64,000 nt of DNA from the NCBI RefSeq assembly GCF_014200495.1, contig NZ_JACHBY010000008.1:152108-216107 (forward strand), written 5' to 3'. This document shows, piece after piece, positions 17,760 to 26,168 of this stretch. Position numbers and translations under genes: made by a program. Each line of letters opens with the position of its first letter. The first letter of the stretch is position 1. Origin of the DNA: Mucilaginibacter geliditolerans. Its GTDB lineage: Bacteria; Bacteroidota; Bacteroidia; Sphingobacteriales; Sphingobacteriaceae. The notes below the pieces were generated by a model that was not told the DNA's origin, ran no database searches, and saw nothing but the letters and a program-made list of their open reading frames with translations.

Positions 17760-19643
17760 ATGTCAACATTAGCAGTTCACGATCACGGAGTAGTACATCA
17801 CGAAGAAGGTCACGAACACCATAAAGATACTTTTATTAGCAAATACATATTTAGCATGGATCACAAGATGATCGCTAAGCAATTCCTGATCACAGGTATT
17901 ACTATGGCGTTCATCGCGATGACCCTTTCTATCCTGTTCAGGATCCAGTTAGCTTATCCTGATAAAGCATTCCCTTTATTAGAAACTTTACTGGGCCGTT
18001 TTGCTCCTGGTGGCCGTTTAGATCCTAACTTCTACCTGTCGCTGGTTACTATACACGGTACTATCATGGTATTCTTTGTATTAACTGCAGGCTTGAGCGG
18101 TACTTTTAGTAACTTGCTTATTCCATTACAGGTAGGTGCGCGTGATATGGCTTCGCCTTTCATGAACATGCTTTCATACTGGTTCTTCTTTTTAGCATGT
18201 GTTATTATGCTAAGCTCATTCTTTGTACAAAAAGGCCCTGCCAGCGGTGGCTGGACGGTATATCCGCCATTATCAGCCCTGCCTAAAGCAATGCCTGGTT
18301 CTGAAATGGGTATGACCTTATGGCTTATCAGTATGGTATGCTTCGTAGCATCATCATTAATGGGTGGTATAAACTATGTGAGTACCGTATTAAACATGCG
18401 TACTAAAGGTATGGACCTTTGGAAAATGCCTTTAACCATATGGGCATTCTTCTTAACGGCTGTATTGGGTGTATTGTCATTCCCGGTATTGGTTGCAGGT
18501 GTTGTATTATTAATATTTGACCGCAGCATGGGTACAAGCTTCTACCTGTCAGACATCGTTCTGAATGGTAAGGTAATGCCTTTTGAAGGCGGTAGCCCAA
18601 TATTATTTGAGCACTTATTCTGGTTCTTAGGTCACCCTGAGGTATACATCGTAATCATGCCGGCAATGGGTATCTCATCTGAGATCATGTCGGTAAATTC
18701 ACGTAAACCAATCTTTGGTTACCATGCGATGGTTTACTCATTAATAGGTATCACCGTATTATCATTCATCGTATGGGGTCACCACATGTTTGTTACGGGT
18801 ATGAACCCGTTCCTGGGCGGTGTGTTCATGATCACTACGTTAATTATCGCGGTACCATCCGCAGTAAAAACATTCAACTGGCTCGCTACATTGTGGCGGG
18901 GTAATATAAGGTTTAAACCAGCTATGCTATTCGCTATTGGTATGGTTTCATTCTTTATCTCTGGTGGTTTAACCGGTATATTCTTAGGTAATGCTACACT
19001 CGATATCAACTTACACGATACTTACTTTGTGGTTGCCCACTTCCACTTGGTAATGGGTTCGGCAGCAATATTTGGTATGCTTGCCGGTGTTTACCACTGG
19101 TTCCCTAAAATGTTCGGTCGTTTAATGGACGAAAAATTAGGTTACCTGCACTTCTGGTTAACATTCATTGGCGCTTACCTGGTATTCTTCCCAATGCACT
19201 TTATGGGCCTTGATGGTGTGCCACGCCGTTACTACGCTTTCACAGAGTTTGAATCAATGCAAAAATGGTTATCAGTAAATACATTTGTAACCTGGGCTGC
19301 TATCATGTCGGCACTGGCACAAGTAGCATTCCTGTTTAACTTTGTTCACTCTATTTTCTGGGGTAAAAAGACAACGCAAAACCCATGGCAGGCAAATACG
19401 CTTGAATGGACTGCACCTGTTGAGCACATCCACGGTAACTGGCCGGGAGAAATTCCTACAGTATATCGTTGGCCATATGATTACAGCAAACCTGGTCAGG
19501 AAGAAGATTTCATTATGCAAACAGTTCCTTATTCAGAAACTATGAGCTCAAATATTGAAAGCGATTTTGAAGATAACCCGGTAGGTTTAGCTGAACATAC
19601 CAAATGGGCAAGTACACAAAGATCAAACGAAGAAGTAAAATAA
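17760..19643 (+). CDS. ctaD: Cytochrome c oxidase subunit I (heme a/a3-CuB)
   Basis: A 627-residue twelve-helix catalytic subunit reducing O2 to water and pumping protons. The CuB and cross-link motif is His292-Pro-Glu294-Val-Tyr296 (GHPEVY); Glu294 corresponds to the D-channel glutamate, which indicates the A1 subfamily. His341 and His342 are the other CuB ligands. HDTYFVVAHFHLVMG (His419, His427, His429) holds the heme a3 and a ligands. FPMHFMGLDGVPRRY is the conserved propionate-binding region. A long soluble C-terminal tail after about residue 540 is typical of this phylum. A low-complexity inverted repeat starts right after the stop. Confidence 0.97.
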   Translation: MSTLAVHDHGVVHHEEGHEHHKDTFISKYIFSMDHKMIAKQFLITGITMAFIAMTLSILFRIQLAYPDKAFPLLETLLGRFAPGGRLDPNFYLSLVTIHGTIMVFFVLTAGLSGTFSNLLIPLQVGARDMASPFMNMLSYWFFFLACVIMLSSFFVQKGPASGGWTVYPPLSALPKAMPGSEMGMTLWLISMVCFVASSLMGGINYVSTVLNMRTKGMDLWKMPLTIWAFFLTAVLGVLSFPVLVAGVVLLIFDRSMGTSFYLSDIVLNGKVMPFEGGSPILFEHLFWFLGHPEVYIVIMPAMGISSEIMSVNSRKPIFGYHAMVYSLIGITVLSFIVWGHHMFVTGMNPFLGGVFMITTLIIAVPSAVKTFNWLATLWRGNIRFKPAMLFAIGMVSFFISGGLTGIFLGNATLDINLHDTYFVVAHFHLVMGSAAIFGMLAGVYHWFPKMFGRLMDEKLGYLHFWLTFIGAYLVFFPMHFMGLDGVPRRYYAFTEFESMQKWLSVNTFVTWAAIMSALAQVAFLFNFVHSIFWGKKTTQNPWQANTLEWTAPVEHIHGNWPGEIPTVYRWPYDYSKPGQEEDFIMQTVPYSETMSSNIESDFEDNPVGLAEHTKWASTQRSNEEVK

Positions 19644-19644
19644 A

Positions 19645-19737
19645 TTATTGAGTGATTGAGTGAATTAGTGATTAAGTGAATACCGAATTAATTTCCATTC
19701 ACTCAATCACTAATTCATTAATTCACTAATTCAATAA
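19645..19737. repeat. Low-complexity inverted repeat between ctaD and ctaA
   Basis: The left arm is built of units such as GAGTGATT and GAATTAGTGATT and has almost no C; the right arm holds their complements (CACTCAATCACTAATTC type). Together they form a long imperfect hairpin filling the whole gap between two co-directional genes. It is a candidate attenuator or mRNA stabiliser that could set the ratio of structural to assembly genes. Confidence 0.7.
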
Positions 19738-20796
19738 ATGAGTACATTAATATCAAAAGATAGATTCCGAAAGATCAACCTCCTAACAATCGTTCTGCTC
19801 TTTGTTTTGATATTAGCTGGCGGAGTTGTCCGCAGTACAGGATCAGGAATGGGATGCCCCGATTGGCCAAAATGTTTCGGCGGCTATATCCCCCCAACAA
19901 ATGTTGCTGATCTTCCTAAAGACTACAAACAGGAATACGTGGAAGGCCGCGTAAACAAAAATCAAAAGGTTGCCAAAATGTTTGATATGTTCGGCTTTGC
20001 TGAACTGGCACAACGCATCCGCGCCGATAAATCCATATTAATTCCCGAAGATTTTAACGTAGGCAAAGCCTGGACAGAATATATTAACCGCCTGATAGGT
20101 GCATTATCCGGATTATTCCTGTTGCTTACCATGCTATTCTCCTTCAGTTATTTTAAAGAGAATAAATTTATAGCCGTTTTAAGTTTTTTTAATTTAATAT
20201 TGGTTGCATTCCAGGCATGGTTAGGGTCGATTGTGGTATCAACCAATCTTTTTGCATGGCTGGTAACTGTGCATATGCTGGCAGCATTGGCTATTTTGGC
20301 CATCAGTATTGCTACCTATCACATGGCAAAGGTTTATAGTAAAAAGAGCATCACTATTAATCCTATAGTGCATGTGGTTACTTTATTGGTCTTAATATTA
20401 AGTATTGCCCAGATTGCTTTTGGGACCGAGGTGCGTGAAAAGATCGACGAGGTGGCCAATCGTTTCCAGGGTGGTTACCGCGAAAACTGGATAACACAGG
20501 CAGGCAACATATTTATACAGCACAGGGATATAGCCATATTAGTATTACTGGGTAATGTGGTGTTATATGCTTTAATACGCCGTACCTTTAGCAGGCATTC
20601 AATTCAACAGCAGATCATGAGCTTTACATTCCTGGTTATTATGCTGCAGATAGTGACCGGTATCTTATTGTCATATTGTTCGTTACCGCCATATGCGCAA
20701 ACGGCACACATAGTTTTAGCGAGCCTTGTATTTGGCGCGCAATTCTATTTGATGCTTAATTTACATAAATCAGTTAGTTTACAGGGGGGCGCATAA
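19738..20796 (+). CDS. ctaA: Heme A synthase (CtaA/COX15 family)
   Basis: A 352-residue membrane protein converting heme O to heme A for the oxidase. The N-terminal helix LILAGGVVRSTGSGMGCPDW is the family signature. A Bacteroidota-type insertion (about residues 45-115) follows the first helix. His residues for heme binding are seen in TVHMLAAL, QHRDIAI and QTAHIVLA. In the first motif, EYINRLIG, Asn replaces the His of the ExxHR motif of Bacillus CtaA and mitochondrial COX15. The gene is immediately followed by ctaB with no gap. Confidence 0.93.
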   Translation: MSTLISKDRFRKINLLTIVLLFVLILAGGVVRSTGSGMGCPDWPKCFGGYIPPTNVADLPKDYKQEYVEGRVNKNQKVAKMFDMFGFAELAQRIRADKSILIPEDFNVGKAWTEYINRLIGALSGLFLLLTMLFSFSYFKENKFIAVLSFFNLILVAFQAWLGSIVVSTNLFAWLVTVHMLAALAILAISIATYHMAKVYSKKSITINPIVHVVTLLVLILSIAQIAFGTEVREKIDEVANRFQGGYRENWITQAGNIFIQHRDIAILVLLGNVVLYALIRRTFSRHSIQQQIMSFTFLVIMLQIVTGILLSYCSLPPYAQTAHIVLASLVFGAQFYLMLNLHKSVSLQGGA

Positions 20797-21672
20797 ATGA
20801 AGTTGAGCGATTTTATAAAACTGATTAAACTCAGGCTAACATTTTTGGTAGTGTTTTCGGCTTCCATATCATTTTTGATAGGCAGCATGGCCAATACCAA
20901 AACAGGTGGAGTTATTAATTGGAAACATTGGGGAATGCTTATTGTTGGTGGCTTTTTAGTTACCGCCGCGGCAAACTGCTTTAATGAGATCATTGAAAAA
21001 GATTATGACCGCTTAATGAAGCGTACCATGGACCGCCCTATACCTGCCGGCCGCATGACAACAGGCCAGGCGCTGGTATTAGGTTTATTTATGGCCATAT
21101 TCGGCACGTATTTATTGGGTAGCTTAAATTTAACTACAGGCTTTTTATCAGTATTCTCCATATTACTATATGCATTTGCTTATACACCATTAAAGCGTGT
21201 ATCGTCAATAGCGGTATTTGTGGGTGCTATACCGGGTGCGTTGCCACCACTTATCGGTTATGTAGCCGGTTATGGAACTATCGACCAGATAGCGCTGGTA
21301 TTATTTGCCATCCAGTTTGTGTGGCAGTTTACCCACTTTTGGGCCATTGCCTGGGTTTTGGATGATGATTACAAGTTGGCAGGTTTCAGGCTGTTGCCAA
21401 CCGGCAAGCGCGATTTTACAAGTGCATTAGTTACCTTTGTAATCACCATATTTTTAGTGCCGGTGAGCTGGCTGCCAACATATTACCATTTTGGCGGTTA
21501 TTACGTTGGCGTGGTATCATTAATATGCAGTTTGTTATTTTTGTACCAATCATTTACGTTGCTGCGCACGCTCGAAGTTAAATCGGCAAAGCAGCTGATG
21601 TACGGCTCTTTTCTTTATTTGCCGGTGGTACAATTAATGTTTTTATTTGATTTTATAGGAAAAGGGAAATGA
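20797..21672 (+). CDS. ctaB: Heme O synthase, protoheme IX farnesyltransferase
   Basis: A 291-residue UbiA-family prenyltransferase with about nine helices. It attaches the farnesyl tail to heme B to make heme O, the substrate of CtaA. The first Asp-rich motif is NCFNEIIEKDYDRLMKRT, followed by MDRPIPAGRM; the second is DDDYKLAGFRLLP. It starts one base after ctaA stops and overlaps the next gene by 4 bp, which indicates tight coupling. Confidence 0.96.
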   Translation: MKLSDFIKLIKLRLTFLVVFSASISFLIGSMANTKTGGVINWKHWGMLIVGGFLVTAAANCFNEIIEKDYDRLMKRTMDRPIPAGRMTTGQALVLGLFMAIFGTYLLGSLNLTTGFLSVFSILLYAFAYTPLKRVSSIAVFVGAIPGALPPLIGYVAGYGTIDQIALVLFAIQFVWQFTHFWAIAWVLDDDYKLAGFRLLPTGKRDFTSALVTFVITIFLVPVSWLPTYYHFGGYYVGVVSLICSLLFLYQSFTLLRTLEVKSAKQLMYGSFLYLPVVQLMFLFDFIGKGK

Positions 21673-22247
21673 TGGCTCAGCTACGGAAGGAAGATAAATT
21701 TAATTTTGCTCCTAAAAAATTCAACATGTGGATATTCATATTCACATCGTTTATGTTATTTGCCGCGTTTACCAGTGGTTTTATAGTTTACAGTGGCGGT
21801 AAAAAGCACGCCATCAACGTAATACTGCCGCAATCATTAATGTACAGCACAGTTGTAATATTATTGAGCAGTGTTACCTTATTCCTGGCATCAAGGGCGG
21901 CAAAGAGTTTGTCATTCTCAAAGCAAAAGCTTTTTCTATGGCTTACGCTGGTGTTGGGTGTGGCATTTTTTGCGTTACAGCTTTATTCATGCAGTAAATT
22001 GATTGATATGGGGGTGTATTTTATTAACCCTAATGCAGCGCAATCTTTTGTTTATGTATTTATCGCGATGCACTTAATACACATTATTGCGGCATTATTA
22101 CTACTATTAAACACAATAAAAGGCAGTTATAGCGATATCCCACAGGCGAAGAACCTGTTTAAAATGGAAATGACATCTATTTTTTGGCATTTTCTAGATA
22201 TTGTGTGGATATATCTTTATGTTTTTTTACTTTTGAACCAATATTAA
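21669..22247 (+). CDS. Heme-copper oxidase subunit III family protein (short form)
   Basis: A 192-residue protein with five hydrophobic helices (for example MWIFIFTSFMLFAAFTSGFI) and the subunit III C-terminal pattern VYVFIAMHLIHIIAAL then SIFWHFLDIVWIYLYVFL. It lies directly before the longer subunit III gene. Two consecutive subunit III-type genes are typical for aa3 clusters of this phylum; together they may make the complete subunit III function. It overlaps ctaB by 4 bp. Confidence 0.9.
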   Translation: MMAQLRKEDKFNFAPKKFNMWIFIFTSFMLFAAFTSGFIVYSGGKKHAINVILPQSLMYSTVVILLSSVTLFLASRAAKSLSFSKQKLFLWLTLVLGVAFFALQLYSCSKLIDMGVYFINPNAAQSFVYVFIAMHLIHIIAALLLLLNTIKGSYSDIPQAKNLFKMEMTSIFWHFLDIVWIYLYVFLLLNQY

Positions 22248-22266
22248 CAACACATATAAAGTACAG

Positions 22267-23001
22267 ATGAGTACAGCAGCAGTATCACAAATTGATGAAG
22301 TAAAAACAACACCGTGGTCGGGTGGCAGGTCGCCATTTAACGTTGAGTACGGTAAAATGATGATGTGGTTTTTCCTGTTATCAGATGCGTTTACATTTTC
22401 CTCTTTACTAATAGCTTACGGTTCGCTACGTTTTAGCGCATATGCATGGCCAGAAGCATCACTTGTTTTCCAATCCGTTCCCGGGCTGATTGAACATGGC
22501 GCTCCATTGGTATTCGTAGGTATGATGACCTTTATCCTGATCCTTAGCTCTGTTACCATGGTACTTGCTGTTGAGGCAGGCCACCGTAATGCCAGGAAGG
22601 AAGTAGTTTGGTGGATGATAGCAACTGTGATAGGTGGTTTTATGTTCCTGGGTTGCCAGGCTTTAGAATGGGCGCATTTACATGGTGAAGGATTCTGGTG
22701 GGCGAGTATACCATCAAACCCAGAAAAGTTAAAAGAGTTCTTTGACCCAACGCTGCATTTAAGTTATGCTGCTCAGGTAAGTTCAGCACATCAGTTTGCT
22801 AACCTATTCTTTACTATAACAGGTTTCCACGGTTTCCACGTATTTACAGGAGTTATTATAAACATTATCATCACTGTTAACGTTTTATTAGGTACTTACG
22901 AGAAACGCGGCAGCTATTTAATGATTGAAAAAGTTGGCCTTTACTGGCACTTTGTAGATCTTGTTTGGGTATTCGTATTTACCTTCTTTTATTTAGTTTG
23001 A
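22267..23001 (+). CDS. ctaE: Cytochrome c oxidase subunit III
   Basis: A 244-residue subunit III with helices including MMMWFFLLSDAFTFSSLLI and the C-terminal signature GFHGFHVFTGV then LYWHFVDLVWVFVFTFFYLV-like ending (key WHFVDLVW). Glu in the QALEWAHL helix corresponds to a conserved position. It stabilises proton uptake in the catalytic subunit. It lies 19 bp after the short subunit III gene and 20 bp before subunit IV. Confidence 0.94.
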   Translation: MSTAAVSQIDEVKTTPWSGGRSPFNVEYGKMMMWFFLLSDAFTFSSLLIAYGSLRFSAYAWPEASLVFQSVPGLIEHGAPLVFVGMMTFILILSSVTMVLAVEAGHRNARKEVVWWMIATVIGGFMFLGCQALEWAHLHGEGFWWASIPSNPEKLKEFFDPTLHLSYAAQVSSAHQFANLFFTITGFHGFHVFTGVIINIIITVNVLLGTYEKRGSYLMIEKVGLYWHFVDLVWVFVFTFFYLV

Positions 23002-23021
23002 TCTTTTAACTCACATAATAT

Positions 23022-23369
23022 ATGTCAACAGAACCTACAGAAGTTCATGCCGAACATGGCGAGCATGAAGGAATGACCAGGAAAAGGATATTAAGAGTAT
23101 TTTTAATACTCCTTGGTATTACCTGCATTGAGTTTATTATCGCGCTTGCTATAGTGCCTAGTCATCCAGACTTCGCTCATACATGGGCAAATCCTATATA
23201 TATTGTTTTAACATTAGCAAAAGCATTTTATATAGTAGCTTTCTTTATGCACTTGAAGTTTGAAAAACCAAGTTTGATTTACTCTATAATAGTCCCAATT
23301 CTTTTTATAATCGGATTGATCCTGGTGCTTACAAATGAAAGCCACCACTGGATTACCCTGAGGATGTAA
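23022..23369 (+). CDS. Cytochrome c oxidase subunit IV (CtaF/CyoD-like)
   Basis: A 115-residue protein with a charged His/Glu-rich N-terminus and three hydrophobic helices: about residues 25-45, 58-78 and 82-103. This is the prokaryotic cytochrome c oxidase subunit IV pattern, with AKAFYIVAFFMHLKFE as its recognisable core. It is a small structural subunit. Its stop codon shares one base with the SCO start (TAATG). Confidence 0.9.
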   Translation: MSTEPTEVHAEHGEHEGMTRKRILRVFLILLGITCIEFIIALAIVPSHPDFAHTWANPIYIVLTLAKAFYIVAFFMHLKFEKPSLIYSIIVPILFIIGLILVLTNESHHWITLRM

Positions 23370-24070
23370 TGAGCAAAACAAACATTCTAAAAAAAATAAT
23401 AATCCTGGCACTAATATTAGCACTGCCGGGATTTTTATATTATTTACTAACTGTTCAGGGTAAAAACAGGTATCAGCCATTACCTTTTTTCGGTCCAAAA
23501 CAGCTTGCCAAAACAACGCATAAAGTTAAAGGGAAAGATATTCCAGATACACTCTATCATACCCTTAGCGATTTTAATTTAAAGGATCAGGATAGTAATC
23601 CGGTTTCATTTAAAACATTTGAGGGCAAGATATTTGTAGTCAACTTTTTTTATACCCATTGCCCAACTATTTGTGCTGAGATGAATAAAAACATCAGTGT
23701 ACTGGCAAATGGTTATGCTAAAAATAAGATGATCGATTTTGTATCGATAACCGTCGACCCGCAAAGAGACTCGACAACTGTACTAAAGCAATACGCTGAA
23801 AAGCTGAATGCACCTGCAGGCAAATGGTTGTTTTTAACTGGCGATACCAGTACTATATATCCGCTGGCCCGCAATGGCTTTTTAGTAAATGCCCTAAAGG
23901 TTACTAATGACGATTTTATTTATAGCGATAAGATCATACTGATTGACCAGGCTAAGCGCATCAGGGGTTATTACAGTGGTACTGACCCTGATGATGTAAC
24001 AAGGCTGGATAACGAGATAAAAGTACTGGTATCTGAAGTACTGCGTAGTAAGGATAAAGCGGTGTATTAG
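23369..24070 (+). CDS. SCO1/SenC family protein with an altered copper-ligand position
   Basis: A 233-residue thioredoxin-fold protein anchored by an N-terminal helix (about residues 5-25) and involved in CuA assembly. The copper-binding cysteines Cys98 and Cys102 (CPTIC) are present. The third ligand in SCO proteins is a His in a loop before the IxLID strand; here the sequence is DDFIYSDKIILID, with Tyr185 at that place. The rest of the family pattern is intact (VSITVDPQRDS, RIRGYY). It could be a thiol-disulfide variant or still bind copper with another ligand. It is followed by a low-complexity inverted repeat. Confidence 0.92.
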   Translation: MSKTNILKKIIILALILALPGFLYYLLTVQGKNRYQPLPFFGPKQLAKTTHKVKGKDIPDTLYHTLSDFNLKDQDSNPVSFKTFEGKIFVVNFFYTHCPTICAEMNKNISVLANGYAKNKMIDFVSITVDPQRDSTTVLKQYAEKLNAPAGKWLFLTGDTSTIYPLARNGFLVNALKVTNDDFIYSDKIILIDQAKRIRGYYSGTDPDDVTRLDNEIKVLVSEVLRSKDKAVY

Positions 24071-24072
24071 TT

Positions 24073-24194
24073 AATTAGAGGTTAGAGAGCAGAGATTAGG
24101 CGAAGCAGGAAAATAGAGTTAAAGAATCAAAATTAATAAATAATAGATATAGGAACGGGGTTTTGACTAATCTCTAACCTCCAATCTCTAATGA
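24073..24194. repeat. Low-complexity inverted repeat between SCO and DUF420 genes
   Basis: The left arm has units such as GGTTAGAGA and AGAGATTAG; the right arm has their complements (CTAATCTCTAACCTCC). They are separated by an AT-rich centre of about 65 bp. Same design as the repeat at 38185-38270, and it starts 2 bp after the stop codon. Confidence 0.7.
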
Positions 24195-24201
24195 ACTAAA
24201 A

Positions 24202-24774
24202 ATGACTGATAAATTTATATTCCGATTTGTAGCCGCGGTATCCATCTTTGTTTTTGTGGTGGTGTTTGTCCTGAGCCTAAAAGTTATACCCAAGCCAGCG
24301 GTGATGCCGGCCTTTATGCCCTTTTTGCCAAAGCTTAATGCTATATTGAACGGTACCTGCAGTATATTACTACTGATATCATTATACTACATCAAAAAGC
24401 TGAATATCAACATGCATAAACGCATCAATATTCTGGCTTTTATATTGTCATCACTTTTCCTGGTATCATATATCCTGTTCCACTGGTTAGCACCTGAAAC
24501 TAAGTTTGGTGATGTTAATGGCGACGGTATATTATCTCCTGCTGAAAGTGCAGCTGTTGGCAGTACACGGGCTATTTACCTGGTTATTTTAATAACACAC
24601 ATTATACTGGCAGCGGCTGTTTTACCGTTAGTATTATTGAGTTTTTACTTCGGACTGCAAATGCAGGTGCAAAAACACAAACGCCTGGTAAGGTGGACAT
24701 TCCCTATATGGTTATATGTAACCGTTACTGGGGTTATTGTTTATTTAATGATATCGCCATACTACCATTTCTAA
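24202..24774 (+). CDS. DUF420 membrane protein, CtaM-like oxidase assembly factor
   Basis: A 190-residue protein with about five helices and the DUF420 architecture. In Bacillus and Staphylococcus the DUF420 protein CtaM is needed for activity of heme A-containing oxidases, which agrees with its place here. Between two helices lies a 12-residue loop, Asp104 to Glu115 (DVNGDGILSPAE), that fits a canonical EF-hand calcium loop with D, N, D and E at positions 1, 3, 5 and 12. Histidines in LFHWLAPE and ITHIILAAAVLPL may bind metal or heme. Confidence 0.88.
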   Translation: MTDKFIFRFVAAVSIFVFVVVFVLSLKVIPKPAVMPAFMPFLPKLNAILNGTCSILLLISLYYIKKLNINMHKRINILAFILSSLFLVSYILFHWLAPETKFGDVNGDGILSPAESAAVGSTRAIYLVILITHIILAAAVLPLVLLSFYFGLQMQVQKHKRLVRWTFPIWLYVTVTGVIVYLMISPYYHF

Positions 24775-24798
24775 GTAAATATTAGCTAATTTTGTAAT

Positions 24799-25077
24799 AT
24801 GAATAAGGGCCTTAAGATATTCGTTTTCATTGCTGCATTTGGTTTATTATTGTTAAGCCGTGAGCCTGTAAAGGCGCAGTGTGCCATATGTTCAACCAAT
24901 GTGGCAAGCAATAAGCAGGATGGCGGTAAACAGGCTAATGGTTTAAACCATGGCATTATGTATTTGCTGTTTGCTCCTTATATAGCAGTAGGTGTATTAG
25001 GCTTCGTTTGGTACAAAAAATATCGCCGCAAAAATGTGGAGATCAACATACCTAACGAACGCCTCAACTTAAATTAA
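24799..25077 (+). CDS. Small CxxC membrane protein of the oxidase cluster
   Basis: A 92-residue protein I cannot name. It has a signal peptide (to about residue 26), then QCAICSTNV with a CxxC pair just after the predicted cleavage site, a polar stretch, one membrane helix (about 51-70) and a basic cytoplasmic tail. The location next to DUF420 and SCO suggests a periplasmic thiol or metal-related assembly role, which is inference. Confidence 0.78.
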   Translation: MNKGLKIFVFIAAFGLLLLSREPVKAQCAICSTNVASNKQDGGKQANGLNHGIMYLLFAPYIAVGVLGFVWYKKYRRKNVEINIPNERLNLN

Positions 25078-25098
25078 CAACAGCTTTAATAGTTAAAA

Positions 25099-25506
25099 AT
25101 GCCTGAAACACCCAAAGCATGGGCAATGCTGCATGCTAAATGCCCGCGCTGCCGCAGGGGCGATATGTTTACCGGCGGAATGTATAATTTTAAGTCGAGC
25201 AAAATATATATCAATTGCCCGCATTGCAATATGCACTTTGAAATTGAGCCGGGATACTTTTATGCGGCAATGTATGTAAGCTATGCATTAAATGTTGCAG
25301 AGATAGGTTTTTTTGTGTTGGCTACATATTTAATAACACAGAACACCACTTCGCCGTGGTTATATTTGAGTGTTATTTTTGCAGCATGTATCGCGCTTTC
25401 GCCTATTAATTTCAGGTATTCACGGGTGATACTCTTATATTGGTTATCGCCCAAAGTTCATTACCAGCCATATTTAGATACTGATGATAAACCCGGCAAC
25501 GCTTGA
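25099..25506 (+). CDS. DUF983 membrane protein with zinc-ribbon motifs
   Basis: A 135-residue DUF983 protein. The N-terminal soluble part has two cysteine pairs, CPRCRRGDMF and CPHCNMHFEIEPGYFY, forming a putative zinc ribbon. Two helices follow (about residues 55-80 and 86-105). DUF983 genes commonly sit in cytochrome oxidase clusters, but the molecular role is unknown. The last 23 bp overlap the DUF2461 start. Confidence 0.88.
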   Translation: MPETPKAWAMLHAKCPRCRRGDMFTGGMYNFKSSKIYINCPHCNMHFEIEPGYFYAAMYVSYALNVAEIGFFVLATYLITQNTTSPWLYLSVIFAACIALSPINFRYSRVILLYWLSPKVHYQPYLDTDDKPGNA

Positions 25507-26146
25507 TTTTTTAAAAGAACTTATTAAAAATAACACCCGCGAGTGGTTCCAGGAGCATAAAGGGGACTACGATAAAGCACGCGAAAATATGATCGAGTTT
25601 GCAGGCAACCTTATTGCCGAAATGCACAAGATCGATCCATCAATTGATGAAACGCTCGACCCCAAAAAGTGCGTGATGCGTATTTACCGCGATATCCGTT
25701 TCAGCAAAAATAAGACTCCTTACAAAAATAATTTCGGTGTAAGCATACCCACAATGGGCCTGAAGAATGGGGGAGTAGAATACTACCTGCATATTACCCC
25801 CGGCGAATCATTTATTGCCGGGGGCTACTGGATGCCGGAGAATGATCACCTGAAAGCCATACGCCAGGAAATTGATTACAACGCCGCCGACCTGAAAAAG
25901 ATAATTGATGAGCCTGGTTTTGTTAAGCTTTTTGGCGATTTCAGGAATCAGGAAAAATTAAAAACTGTACCAAAAGGCTACGATGCCGATAACGAAAATA
26001 TAGAATTGCTCAAGTTGAAAAGCTTCATCGTGTGGCATAAAATAAAGGATGCTGATTTAAGCAAAGCAGATACACTGAAAAATGTGGCTGCACTTTGTAC
26101 CAAATTATACCCGTTAACCGTTTTCCTGAGAAACGCCCTCGCTTAA
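25484..26146 (+). CDS. DUF2461 family protein (TIGR02453)
   Basis: A 220-residue cytoplasmic protein of the DUF2461 family, with the typical opening TLDFLKELIKNNTREWF, the RIYRDIRFSKNKTPYK motif and the GGGYW-like segment FIAGGYWMPE. Function unknown. It overlaps the DUF983 gene by 23 bp and is probably translated by coupling; there is no obvious link to respiration. Confidence 0.9.
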   Translation: MINPATLDFLKELIKNNTREWFQEHKGDYDKARENMIEFAGNLIAEMHKIDPSIDETLDPKKCVMRIYRDIRFSKNKTPYKNNFGVSIPTMGLKNGGVEYYLHITPGESFIAGGYWMPENDHLKAIRQEIDYNAADLKKIIDEPGFVKLFGDFRNQEKLKTVPKGYDADNENIELLKLKSFIVWHKIKDADLSKADTLKNVAALCTKLYPLTVFLRNALA

Positions 26147-26168
26147 AATAAAAAACACATTATAAGAA

